In this document: in pieces, positions 1-11,051 of the stretch
Numbering within the stretch: the first letter of the stretch is position 1
How the letters are laid out: each line of letters begins with the position of its first letter
From: Adiantum capillus-veneris
Taxonomy: Eukaryota; Streptophyta; Polypodiopsida; Polypodiales; Pteridaceae
NCBI GenBank assembly: GCA_014529385.2
Contig: CM043944.1
Coordinates: 52,387,268 to 52,451,267 of the forward strand
DNA: 64,000 nt
Reading direction: 5' to 3'
Notes under the pieces: generated by a model
Databases searched by the model: none
The model's input: only the letters and a program-made list of their open reading frames with translations
Told to the model about the DNA's origin: nothing
Program-made: the position numbers and the translations under genes

Positions 1-1499
1 GAACTCATACCTCCCACACACAATTCCATTCCAAAATTGACCACCTAGTCTCATTTTTCCTCCTCCAAATTACCCATATCTATCAAAAAACCACAAAATT
101 CAGCCCCTTCTCTTAAAAGACAGCATCATGGTGGTTGATTACTCAGCTTCAATTACCTTGTCTCTCAAGGAAGGTCAAGAGTGGAGAAAAAATGCACCGT
201 CAAAGCTAGTGGATCGACAACAAGCGTCAAAATTGGCCCTACTCAAGACACTTGGAGCATCAACCTTGTAAGAAATCCACCTTTTCTTACCTCTTAAGAG
301 TTTTTCTTCCTTATTTGTATCCTACATGGATACTCCCATTGTAAATATCCAATTCCATTTGTAAATTAATACTAACTCTACTAACACTAACCCACTATGA
401 AAAGTCCTATCACCTCCATTTCTCTCCTCTCTCTTTCCCCACCAACTTCTTGATAATTCCAAGCAAAAGAAATTAGATAAATTGCTGAAAATCTAACCCA
501 ACCATGGTTAGAGGAGTAACCCTAGCCTTCAAAATTGCTATAAAAGAAGGGTGTAGCTAGCATAAAAGGGGGGAGCCATAAGCAAGAGCACTATGCTATA
601 GCTTGAGAAGCCAAGCTCAACCTCTCTAGAAGGAGCTCTTGAGTGGAAGCTCATTGTCTTATGCATGTGCATGTGTTGTAATAGGGGATTAGCAAGGGAA
701 CTCTATGCCATTGTAAGAGAGAGAGTGATCATTCAATTGAGAGTAGGAAATCTATCATTTCTCCTACTAGTGTAAGCCCAACATTTGCTGAATCAAGGAG
801 GGTGGATTTGGACTAAGCTTGGATACTTTGTCTCCCTTCCAACGTGAAGTAATGGACAACAATGATGCGTAGGTGTCTTGGTGTTTTTTGTTAATTTCTT
901 GATAGCTTGTCTCTGGTGTTGTCATCAATCTAACCATAAATCCCACATACTGTAAGAGGGCGACAGGGTGGAGAGGACTCCCCTGGCTTTAAGACAGTGA
1001 TTGGGGTGGCTTTTCTTGTGATGTGTTGTGGTGAAATTTACGCAAGCTATGTTGAACAAATACTAATCTCACTTTGATTTGTCATGACAGATTTGTAAGA
1101 AGGTATTAATGCAACAAGCACCCCCTCCCCCTTTCTCTCTCTTTCTTAAATATATAGTTGTGTTTTCTTGATCATTGCCGATACGTTTCAAAGCAGCCCG
1201 AGCACTATCTCTCTCCCTCTCTCTTTCTCTCTCTCTCGTGTTTTAGTGTGTGAGAGTGTTCCATTGGTGTTAGGGTTAGTGTAAATTCCTTGCTTGTTTG
1301 TGGGTTGCTCTAACGATTCTCCTCTTTTGCGTCCTAGTTCGCTCTTAAACTAGGTGGTGCCCCTTGTGTAGTTGGGATTTGGCGGTGGGTTTGTTGTTTT
1401 GGTTTGTGTTGTGTTGTGCCCCAGCCCCATTGAGCAGCACGGGAGCCTTGAAGGGTGTCTAGAGGCCACTCTTCTTGTTGCCCGCCCCGGACAGCCTCA
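1..1499 (+). mobile_element. TAT-A 5' LTR, truncated by window start
   Basis: This stretch repeats almost base for base at 9555-11051. It ends in CA at 1498-1499, directly before a primer-binding site, so it is the 3' part of the 5' LTR. A TATA box (TATAAAAG, about 540) probably drives the element, and a CT-rich run lies near 1205-1240. By eye only about four substitutions plus a 2-bp microsatellite change separate it from the other LTR, which points to a recent insertion. The left end, and so the target-site duplication, is outside the window. Confidence 0.93.
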
Positions 1500-1502
1500 A
1501 AT

Positions 1503-1520
1503 TGGTGCCCCCACTGAGGA
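1503..1520 (+). promoter_or_regulatory. TAT-A primer-binding site
   Basis: TGGTGCCCCCACTGAGGA begins three bases after the LTR end, where a tRNA 3' end (…CCA) anneals to prime minus-strand synthesis. I cannot assign the tRNA with certainty. The same site lies at the 5' LTR of TAT-B (60707-60724), with one change (ACGGAGGA). Confidence 0.75.
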
Positions 1521-1573
1521 CGGCTTGTGTATTTTTGTGTAGAATCAACCTTTAGCATAGTCAAGTAGTTTGC

Positions 1574-1786
1574 ATGAATCACGAAGATTTGTATGATCCC
1601 TTCATTCCCATTGCAAGGCAAAAGGTACACATAATTGTTAGTACTAAGTTGCAATTTCAACGTGTCATTCGTAGAAGTTTAGGTCCTCTTAGGTTGGCCG
1701 AGATAAACGCTTCAGTAAATCCTTTTATTTTGCCTCTCATTAGGTACGTTTGGACGTCTATATTTTTGTTTTGTTTTAAGCATTAG
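1574..1786 (+). CDS. TAT leader ORF module X1 (70 aa, unknown)
   Basis: A small ORF starting at the first ATG after the primer-binding site, on the sense strand upstream of gag. I do not recognise it. The TAT-B copy (60441-60653) keeps the same start, length and stop. Its C-terminal half resembles a second small ORF just downstream (X2): in TAT-B about 22 of the last 46 residues match, including a shared ILPLI core. So X1 and X2 look like a tandem duplication. A donor-like AG|GTACGT lies at 1742-1749, inside the 3' part of this copy, so the annotated end may be replaced by splicing. Whether it is translated is unknown. It could be a regulatory uORF or an exon. Confidence 0.5.
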   Translation: MNHEDLYDPFIPIARQKVHIIVSTKLQFQRVIRRSLGPLRLAEINASVNPFILPLIRYVWTSIFLFCFKH

Positions 1787-1800
1787 GACATGCATAGGCC

Positions 1801-1990
1801 ATGGATAATGGCCTAGGAATAGAGGTTTTTCCCTTTCATTTTACTCCACACATTAGAATAAACGTTGCAATTAGTAGAAAGATCCATTTTCAATAACGAA
1901 TGGTATTCATGTTTGGTGCCCAAAGAGAGCAGGAGAAATTCTTGCATCACCAAACCCTGTCATTCTACCTCTCATCAACTACCACACTTC
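1801..1990 (+). pseudogene. TAT leader ORF module X2, broken copy
   Basis: Begins at an ATG in a favourable CCATGG context, 15 bp after the X1 stop. The intact counterpart in TAT-B (60201-60419) is 72 aa. Here the frame is interrupted where TAT-B has CAA CAA and this copy has CAA TAA, a C-to-T change seen by direct comparison. Further on, a small indel near 1930 shifts the frame. The product is unrecognised but paralogous to X1. Confidence 0.5.
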
Positions 1991-2044
1991 TGTTACAAGA
2001 AACAAAAAAACGATCATTTGTTCTAACTGGGAATGTGTGTGCAG

Positions 2045-2514
2045 TGAAAGTTCAATCCTTAGAGATCTAGCTCTATTACCAATTGAGTTGCAGGAGCAAG
2101 TAGTAAGGCGTCTCCCTCATAACAAGAGGGTGGTGAAGTTAAGACGGAAGGTCCTACGCGTTGATTCCATTTTCCTCTTGTTGTTGGGCACTAAGGAAGA
2201 CCGCGCATTCATCCAACTAGTGTGTGCCCTAAGATTGGTAAATAGAGTGAAATGGCGTTTGGCGAGTGCATTTCACCATTGAGGAAGACTCTTCAGGAAA
2301 CTTGCGGCCAGAGTTCATGCTTCATAGACTCACATTTGCTGAATTTTTCCCTCATTTGCGTCTTATTAATAGTCTTCCTTTCGCTTTCAACAAAGGAAAT
2401 AGGGAGCTATTCAGAGCTTGTCTTAATAAAGAGAGCATAGAGAAGATTGCAAATTTGTATAAATTCTCATCCTTCTCTACTTTCTATGACACTTTGTTCA
2501 TAGAGACATTGTAA
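2045..2514 (+). pseudogene. TAT-A leader ORF module Y1 (F-box-like N-terminus), frameshifted
   Basis: Two overlapping open segments (about 2037-2282, then 2266-2514 in another frame) together match the intact ORF Y2 at 2569-3019. So this is one copy of a paralogous pair with a frameshift near 2270. Shared blocks include VVRRLPH against IVRRLPH, a FIQ…CAL block and a C-terminal LINSLPF. The N-terminus (LLPIEL…VVRRLP) resembles the first helices of an F-box, but that is my inference. There is no ATG at the start. The sequence ending TGTGTGCAG at 2044 resembles a 3' splice site, with a CTAAC branch-like motif at 2022-2026. The TAT-B leader lacks this module. Confidence 0.5.
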
Positions 2515-2568
2515 ATCTCTTTATGCTTTTGAATGATTTAACCATAAACCTAAGGAGTTTTTGTCCAG

Positions 2569-3019
2569 GAATTTTGTAGCACAAGTGGAGTCTTTAAATC
2601 TTGCAAACTTGATTGGACTTGATGAGGATGTTCTTTATGAAATTGTGAGAAGGTTGCCTCACTCAGACTGTGTGGAACTCGAAGGAAAGGAGCTCCTAGT
2701 CAATTGCTACTTTCTCACGGCCTTCGACGAGCATGAAGATCTAGTTTTTATACAAACCGCTTGTGCATTGGGAATTGTAGAGCAAGTGCAATTTATCACT
2801 TGGGACGTGGTTGCTCTTTTGGATCCAGAAAATGAAGTTCTAGAGATTTCTGTTTATCGCCTTAGCTTTGAAGAATTTCAACCCTTCTTAGAGCTCATCA
2901 ATAGTCTACCCTTTTGTTTCGATCAAACAAATCGAGACCTTATTGAAGCTTGGATAGCTGAAGAAGAAAACCTAGAGTGGTATTTTCTCACTTCTTCATT
3001 TGCAGGCGAGTGGTTCTAG
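2569..3019 (+). CDS. TAT-A leader ORF module Y2 (about 150 aa, F-box-like N-terminus, unknown)
   Basis: Intact reading frame immediately upstream of gag, ending 49 bp before the gag ATG. It is paralogous to Y1 along its whole length, with shared EIVRRLPH, FIQ…CALG and LINSLPF blocks. It is acidic and rich in Glu and Asp. The N-terminal pattern (hydrophobic, DEDVLYEIVRRLP) is reminiscent of an F-box, but too short and too diverged to be sure by eye. No ATG opens the frame. The bases just upstream (GTTTTTGTCCAG|G at 2567/2568) look like a plant 3' splice acceptor, so I begin the feature after AG and suspect an upstream exon. No member of this module occurs in TAT-B. Related Ogre elements of the Tat clade carry an ORF of unknown function before gag. 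Confidence 0.55.
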
Positions 3020-3068
3020 ATCTCTATTGTATCCCTTATTGTAACTCGTATTGTAATCTTTCATAATA

Positions 3069-6000
3069 ATGGAGAGCCAACGCCAAATGTCTGGATATCC
3101 TCTTTTCTTTGGAGAGCCTGGAGAGGATGCAGAATTATTTTTAGCAAATTTCAAGATGTCTTGCCGTATCAAGAGGATAGTAACCGATCAAGAACGTGTA
3201 GAAATGTTTGAGGTGGTCCTTAGGAAAGATGCTAGTACTTGGTTTGACTCTTTGCCTGAGGAAGTTAAGGGGAATTACACAGAAGTTTTGAATCGTTTTA
3301 AGAGATACTTCTTTGATCCCCAAAACACTCAAAAACTATGGCAAGACATTGTTTCTCATAAGCAAAAAGACTTAGATGACTACTACTTGTACAAGCAAGA
3401 GTTTCTACGTCTTTGGGCTCTATGGATACGAAATGTTGCTAACCCTGGTGATGGTGCAGAATTTTTAAAGAAGGAGAGGTTCATAGCCGGACTCTTTCCT
3501 GACCTTAAGGTAAAAGTTGAGGCAGGTGCACCTACTACTTTTGATGCAGCTGAAACTAGGGCTGCTGAGAAGTATAGGAAACTCAAGTGCTTAAGGGGAG
3601 AGGTTCCAATAGAAGGTCTTACACCCAAAGGTAAGTCACAAGCATCAACATCGAGGGAGCTTCCTGAGGTAACGGCGGAAGTAATTGAGAAGTTAAACGA
3701 ATCTTTAAGCAGCCTGTCAATTCACCTTGCACAAGCTGTAGGTCCAAAGGGACAAGCAAAGAAGTCTGAAGAGCGAGATCCACGACCTAGGAGAGTCTTG
3801 TAATGTTGGAATTGCGGAGAGTCTGGACATGGGATGTATAATTGTCCTTGGCCCCATGGGGAGCCAGGGAGGCCTAACTTGAATTACCCAGTGACGAATG
3901 CAGGTGAAGGAACTGGTCAACAACCAAGGCTTCTACAAAGGCCAAATGGACCAAGACCACCTCCACAAGGGGTAGAAGGAGTTCCACCTTTGCCAGATCC
4001 AAATGTGCATGTGGTAGAGGTGACAAATTCAAATGAGGTTGACATGGAAGCCAATGGAATTAAGCGTGGCCGAGGAAAAGGTAAAGAGAAAGAAGAAGTC
4101 ACATCACAGAGTGACCATGGACAAGGCAAGAAGGCAAAGGGAACCAAGGAAACCAAGAGGACTCGACGTCGTATCAACCTCCAAGACTTCCCTCTTGGAC
4201 ATGGTATGGCTCCGTACAACTTGTTGGAAGACATGAGAGGTAAGGGTCCTGATATTTCATGGCCTCAATTTCTTGCATTATGTCCACAATTTAGGAGGGA
4301 TTTAACAAGGGCAGTTAGCACTAGGAGAAAGGTAAAAGAGAGTGTGCCTGTTGTAAAAATTGCACAAGCTAAAATGAATGAGGACATTACACTGGTGCTA
4401 GACTGTTACATCAAAGGGAGATTGGTTAGGAAAGGTCTAGTGGATGGGGGTGCACAAATTTGCATCATGACAGAGGGACTCATGCAAAAACTAGGCATGC
4501 ACATCCATGAGACACCTGAAATTAGGGTCAAGATGGCAAACAATAGCAAGGCTAGGTGCGTAGGCATTTGTAAAAATGTTTTTGTGGAGGCCTTTGGCAT
4601 TAAGAAGGCAGTGGATTTCTATGTCATGTCTACCAAGGGAAATGGTTACCCATTTATCCTAGGAAGACCATGGCTAATGAAAATGCGAGCTTTGCAGGAT
4701 TGGGAGAGTGGAAAGCTAATTTGCAGGAATGACAATCACAAGAAGGTTGTCTTTGACATGAAGGAGCAACGCCAAGAGGAGCTCCATGAAGAATCATCTC
4801 AAAGTGAGACGGAAGAAGGTTGGACCGATAGCACTTCAGAAGAAGAAAGTAGCGGCAGCATTACTGAAGAGGAGTCTTCCATCGAAGTCATGGGGGTAAG
4901 GTTTAAGCCAAGAAACCAAGAGACGTCTTGTCAAGGCTTGGAGGAGGTAGGTCCTCAAGAGAACAAAGGTGATCAAGATGAAGGGATGCTGGAAGGTATG
5001 CTATCAACAACACTTACAAAGGATGAAAGAGAGGAGTTCAAATGTGTGCTAAGGAAGTTTCCTAGGCTTTTTGCTAAAGACTACACCGATGTGCGTGGAG
5101 TAGATGCTGTTCAACACAAAATTGAGTTGAAGCCAGAGGCCACACCTAAGGCTCAGAAGCTACGAAGGCTAGGAGTCATCAAGGAGCAGGCTTTACTCAA
5201 GGAGGTAAGAAAGCTTCTAGCAGCAGGGTTCATTTATCCAGTGGAGAATTCAGAGTGGGTCTCTCCTGTTTTTGTCACTCCTAAGAAGAACGGCAAGTGG
5301 AGGGTGTGTGTGGATTACCGTCCCCTCAATGAGGCAACAAAGAGAGATCACTTTCCCCTCCCATTCCAGGATGAGATACTAAATGAGGTAGCTGGTCATG
5401 AGAAGTACACTGTGTGCGATGGTTACTCATGTTACTTTCAAATAGGGATTGCACTGGAGGATCAATTGAAAACAACCTTTATCACTCCTTGGGGTTGTTA
5501 TGCTTTTAGAGTCATGCCATTTGGTCTGACAAATGCTCCTGCAACATTCCAACGTTTCATGAATATGGTGTTTCAAGCATTCTTTGGAAAGTCAATTAGG
5601 GTGTTCATTGATGATTTCTGTATTTATAGCTCAAAATCATTGCATCTACAAAGGGTAGAAGAAGGTTTAAAGAAGCTCTACGACATGGGAGGTCAACTCA
5701 ACCCCGACAAGTGCCATATAGGTGAGGATGAAGTAATCTTGCTTGGTCATAAAGTTTCTTACAAAGGCATTGAAGTGGATCCTTTGAAGGCAAAGGCTCT
5801 TATTGAGCTACCATCACCCAAGAGTCTTAAGGAGGTCATCTCATTCATTCAAAAGGTGAAGTATATGTCATGCTTCATTCACTTAGCCTCGGAGTTACTT
5901 CACCCTTTGCAAAAGTTGACACAACAAGTAGAATTTGCATGGTCTGATGAGCTTGAAGAGTACTTTTGTAACATTAAAGTCGTTTTGTCAGAGCTACCAA

Positions 6001-8348
6001 CACTCATGCCTCCTTGTTGGGAGTACACATTCTTTGTTAGCTCTAGTGCTGGGAAAGAAACAATTGGTGCTGTGTTGCTACAACAAGATCCGCACAGTAC
6101 AAGGATGCGACCCATCTACTTTGCTAGTAGGGTCATGAATGCTTTGGAGAGAGACTACACAGAAGCAGAACTCATGATGCTTTCTCTCATGTTTGCGGTG
6201 AGAAAGTTTAGATCCTACCTGCTACCAAAACCTTTTGTAATTCTCACTGCAGAAAATTTGTTCCCTTGGGTGTCATATCAAATGAATCTTAGTACTAGGA
6301 TCTCAAAGTGGATTATGGAGTTGCAAGAGTTTCAATACTCTTTCAAGGTAGAAGATAGTGTGCGTGCACAATTGGCAGGGATTCTCACTTATAGGGTGCA
6401 CGAAAAGGAGATTAAGGTGCCTGAAGTAAATACCCTACCATTGCCACCACCAAAAAGTATTCCTAATGCTTTTACTTTGTTCTTTGATGGAGCTTTTCGT
6501 CGAGCCACAGGAAAAGCAGGGGGAGGGCTAGTGTTGTTCAACCCAAGTGGAGAGGTGGTCATGAAAGAGAAGTTCAATCTACCAAGTTCAGCTAGCAACA
6601 ATGAAGCAGAATATGACACTCTACTTCATGGTTTGAAGATGTGCATTGGCCAAGGGATACAACGCCTCATGGTAAAGGGAGATGCACTTCTCATTGTTAA
6701 ACAGATTTTAGGCATTTGGGCATGCAAGAATGAGAGCTTACGGACAAAAGTTCATGCCATTCGTAGATTGTTTAATCAATTTGAAGAAGTGCAACTATAT
6801 CATATTCCTAGGAAACAGAATGAAGATGCTGATTTACTTGCACAACAAGCCGTTGCATGTGTAAAGAAAGAAGTGCAGGTCATCATGGTGGCGGCTGCTG
6901 TGAAGCAACCGAGGTACCAGGGATTGGATTCATTGGCTCCCATCATTGGCTACATTTTGGAGGGTGAGTTTCCACCAGACTTCACAAAAGCTCAGAAGAG
7001 GAGACTCATGAAGAAGGCAAGCGTATATCTCTTCCTAGAAGGCTCCCTCTATCAAAGAGGGAAGGATCAAGTGTGCAGACGAGTACCAACTATCAAGGAA
7101 ATTCCAGCCATTCTAAAAGGTTTGCATGAAGAGGCATGTGGTGGTCATTTTGCCCAAGAATTAACTGTGAAGAAGATTTTGCTTTCGGGGTATGTTTGGC
7201 CAAGTTTGCATGTGGATGTTCAACATTGGTGTAAAAGCTGTCACACTTGTCAGATAAATGGAAATAGAAGGTTGGTGCATGGCCCGAGGCAAATAGTGCT
7301 TGCAAATGGACCCTTTGAAAAGTGGGGCATTGATGCTATGGGTCCTCTGCCTAGGACAAAAAATGGTAAACTCTACATTCTAGTGGCTGTAGACTATATG
7401 ACTAGGTGGGTGGAAGCACAAAGTGTGGCAAAGGTAAATGAGAAGACAGTGAGCAAATTCGTCTACACTCACATTTGTTGTAGATTTGGCACACCTTTGG
7501 AGATTGTTTCTGATAATGGTCCAGGGTTTAGAAAAGGATTGCTCACAGAAGTTTGTGAAGAGCTTCACATTCTACATCATCATAGCACACCATACTACCC
7601 ACAGTCAAATGGTTTGGTGGAGAAGGCTAATGGTGTCATTGCAGGAATCATTAGAAAGATGGTGCAAAACAAGACAAAAGTATGGGATGACTTCTTGGAT
7701 GGTGCCTTGTGGGCATATCGAACCACATATAGGGAAGCCACGGAGTTCACACCATTTCACTTGGTCTATGGTCAAGAGGCTTTGCAGCCTATCGAGCTCA
7801 ACATTCCAACAATGCGACTTCATGGCAAAGGAGCACAAGATGATCAAGAGGTATGGATGGATCGACTTCTTACGTTAGTGGAGCTTGAGTGGAAAAGAGA
7901 AGCAGCATATGAGTGCTACAAGAGGAAAGCCACACAAGCGAAAGAAACGCACGACAAGAAACTGAAGGACAAAGGCATCAAGGAAGGAGAGCTTGTGCTA
8001 AGGTATGACAATCGACTTGACAATCGTTTTGATGCCAAGTTTGAAACAAGATGGCAAGGGCCATACATAGTCAAGAAGGCTTTCAATTCAAGTTACTATC
8101 AGCTTATGGACTTGAATGGTAAAGAGCACTCCAGGAAAGTAAACGGGTATCGCTTGAAGCCCTATTTGAGTCGCCTTCTACCAAAGGATCTACCAAAGAT
8201 CTGTCCAAAGGCCGCTGTTTTATGTAAGTATTGTTACATGAAGCATGAGTGTAACTCCAGCCAAAATTCTGAGGGGCCAAACAATGAAGATCTCGTCAAG
8301 GACTCTGAAGCACTCTCTTTGGAAAAGATGCTCTATGATGGTACATGA
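3069..8348 (+). CDS. gag-pol: TAT-A Gag-Pol polyprotein, one in-frame stop
   Basis: One frame runs from ATG 3069 to TGA 8346-8348, broken only by TAA at 3801-3803. Order: Gag capsid-like domain (about residues 30-130); zinc knuckle CWNCGESGHGMYNC directly after the stop; aspartic protease with VDGGAQ; RT with FIDD near 5605-5615; a retroelement RNase H lacking its usual acidic residues (SSSAGKE, ILTAEN); a second plant-type RNase H starting LFFDGAF near 6480 with NNEAE, KGDAL and EDADL all present; integrase with an HHCC zinc finger and a complete DDE set (GIDAMG, SDNGPGF, LVEKANG). The second RNase H marks the Tat clade of Ty3/gypsy. TAT-B has CAA where the TAA lies. Gag would assemble the particle; Pol would copy and integrate the element. 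Confidence 0.93.
3801..3803 (+). other. In-frame TAA between capsid and zinc knuckle
   Basis: The stop sits exactly where the zinc-knuckle segment begins. In TAT-B the same codon is CAA, followed by the same TGT TGG. A C-to-T substitution is the simplest reading, and it would truncate Gag before its nucleic-acid-binding domain unless read through. Confidence 0.9.
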
Positions 8349-8362
8349 ATATACCATCATCC

Positions 8363-8376
8363 AGGGGGAGGGCTAA
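8363..8376 (+). promoter_or_regulatory. TAT-A polypurine tract
   Basis: AGGGGGAGGGC lies just upstream of the 3' LTR start (TGATAGCC at 8377) and would prime plus-strand synthesis. TAT-B has the same tract, reversed, at 54809-54824. Confidence 0.85.
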
Positions 8377-11051
8377 TGATAGCCGTTTTTTCGGCTCTTT
8401 GTAATTGCCACAGTGAGTTACCTCACCCTACCAAAATCACCCAAACACTGTGGCTATCCCTGCCATTTCACTGTACATAGACATGCGTGAGTCACGGGAC
8501 TTTTCCCATATCTTCTTAAAAACCCTCAGCTAGCTAGTCACTGGGCTAGGTGAGCCAAAAATAAAAAATAAAAAAAATAAAAAAATAAAAGTATATTATG
8601 GCCTCTTTGTGTGTAAATATTTCATTGTATATATGGCCTAAATATAGGGATTTTTTATAATTATTTTGGTATTTTATTTAAATATTTCTACTTAGGTGTG
8701 TGTTTTATTAAACCTATGTACACCTTCTTTCATCCTCTTACACCATAATTATATTTTTTAAAATTTTTTTTTGCCAATATGTACATACTCTAACCTCATA
8801 TTTTTCCTTTACACAAATCACTCCCACATTTTTACCCTCACCCTCGTGAAAACAAAAAATTGATTTCTACTCATTGGTTACTTTTATTATATTATTTACT
8901 TGCATACCTTTTCCTCTTTCACCCAAAATAATTCAAGGAGGGACCATATCATATGATTCCAATATCTTTCCATATCCATAACTCCTCCATATTTTTATTA
9001 TTATTTTTACTCATTATTCTAACACCATGTGCTCATTGAGCTAAAGTCCATGAATAGTCCATACACTAGTCCCACCATGTATATATTTCTTATTTCACCA
9101 ATAATCCTCCTCCATGCATGGGTCAAGGGCAACTTGAATGCTTTGTATTATAATATGACAAAGGAGGGGCTCACTCTTGGATGCATTGTACAAATTCAAC
9201 AAAGGAGGGGGCCACTAAAAGACTTTTGCAGGCATAAAAAACAGGCTTTTTGGTGAGAATTTTGGCACCTATCTCCACTCCGAATTTGGAGTGGTGGTCA
9301 AAAGAGAAAATGTAGCCCACGCTCTGAATAATCACCCCAAATGTTTTCATGATTTTTGGAGCTACCAGCTGTGAGCTATGATTTTTTTAGTGGACCCCAG
9401 TTTTCCCATGCTATGCAGCCACACTCTCTCTTCCACTTTATCATTTTCCTCTTTCACACACACTTCTCCACTCATCATCCCCATCTCTCTCACCACTCCT
9501 CTCTGCACACTACTCACCTTCTCCTCAACCTTGAAGAATAAGAGAAACCATGGTGAACTCATACCTCCCACACACAATTCCATTCCAAAATTGACCACCT
9601 AGTCTCATTTTTTCTCCTCCAAATTACCCATATCTATCAAAAAACCACAAAATTCAGCCCCTTCTCTTAAAAGACATCATCATGGTGGTTGATTACTCAG
9701 CTTCAATTACCTTGTCTCTCAAGGAAGGTCAAGAGTGGAGAAAAAATGCACCGTCAAAGCTAGTGGATCGACAACAAGCGTCAAAATTGGCCCTACTCAA
9801 GACACTTGGAGCATCAACCTTGTAAGAAATCCACCTTTTCTTACCTCTTAAGAGTTTTTCTTCCTTATTTGTATCCTACATGGATACTCCCATTGTAAAT
9901 ATCCAATTCCATTTGTAAATTAATACTAACTCTACTAACACTAACCCACTATGAAAAGTCCTATCACCTCCATTTCTCTCCTCTCTCTTTCCCCACCAAC
10001 TTCTTGATAATTCCAAGCAAAAGAAATTAGATAAATTGCTGAAAATCTAACCCAACCATGGTTAGAGGAGTAACCCTAGCCTTCAAAATTGCTATAAAAG
10101 AAGGGTGTAGCTAGCATAAAAGGGGGGAGCCATAAGCAAGAGCACTATGCTATAGCTTGAGAAGCCAAGCTCAACCTCTCTAGAAGGAGCTCTTGAGTGG
10201 AAGCTCATTGTCTTATGCATGTGCATGTGTTGTAATAGGGGATTAGCAAGGGAACTCTATGCCATTGTAAGAGAGAGAGTGATCATTCAATTGAGAGTAG
10301 GAAATCTATCATTTCTCCTACTAGTGTAAGCCCAACATTTGCTGAATCAAGGAGGGTGGATTTGGACTAAGCTTGGATACTTTGTCTCCCTTCCAACGTG
10401 AAGTAATGGACAACAATGATGCGTAGGTGTCTTGGTGTTTTTTGTTAATTTCTTGATAGCTTGTCTCTGGTGTTGTCATCAATCTAACCATAAATCCCAC
10501 ATACTGTAAGAGGGCGACAGGGTGGAGAGGACTCCCCTGGCTTTAAGACAGTGATTGGGGTGGCTTTTCTTGTGATGTGTTGTGGTGAAATTTACGCAAG
10601 CTATGTTGAACAAATACTAATCTCACTTTGATTTGTCATGATAGATTTGTAAGAAGGTATTAATGCAACAAGCACCCCCTCCCCCTTTCTCTCTCTTTCT
10701 TAAATATATAGTTGTGTTTTCTTGATCATTGCCGATACGTTTCAAAGCAGCCCGAGCACTATCTCTCTCCCTCTCTCTCTCTCTCTCTCGTGTTTTAGTG
10801 TGTGAGAGTGTTCCATTGGTGTTAGGGTTAGTGTAAATTCCTTGCTTGTTTGTGGGTTGCTCTAACGATTCTCCTCTTTTGCGTCCTAGTTCGCTCTTAA
10901 ACTAGGTGGTGCCCCTTGTGTAGTTGGGATTTGGCGGTGGGTTTGTTGTTTTGGTTTGTGTTGTGTTGTGCCCCAGCCCCATTGAGCAGCACGGGAGCCT
11001 TGAAGGGTGTCTAGAGGCCACTCTTCTTGTTGCCCGCCCCGGACAGCCTCA
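8377..11051 (+). mobile_element. TAT-A 3' LTR (2675 bp)
   Basis: Starts TGATAGCC after the polypurine tract and ends GCCTCA at 11051. The last 1.5 kb is nearly identical to 1-1499. TATA box TATAAAAG at 10093-10100; A-rich stretch 8551-8595; CT run about 10765-10790. The first third has clearly diverged from the corresponding part of the TAT-B LTRs, while the rest is very similar. Short ORFs inside occur on both strands and look incidental. Confidence 0.95.

Noticed and set aside
1334-1660. 108-codon antisense ORF across the LTR end and leader, also at 60567-60893
   Set aside because: It crosses the LTR boundary and primer-binding site on the wrong strand. Its conservation is explained by the sense features.
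4033-4236. Alternative-frame ORF within TAT-A gag-pol
   Set aside because: Shadow of the long polyprotein frame, as are the other short ORFs overlapping recognised domains.
8551-8600. Poly(A) tail of a SINE or LINE
   Set aside because: The A-rich run is inside the TAT-A LTR and recurs as a T-rich run at the same place in the TAT-B LTRs.
9362-9598. 78-codon antisense ORF inside the TAT LTRs, also at 53598-53834 and 62199-62435
   Set aside because: Same length in all copies, but the LTRs are so similar that this is expected by descent. An equally long ORF exists on the other strand, and no codon bias is visible.
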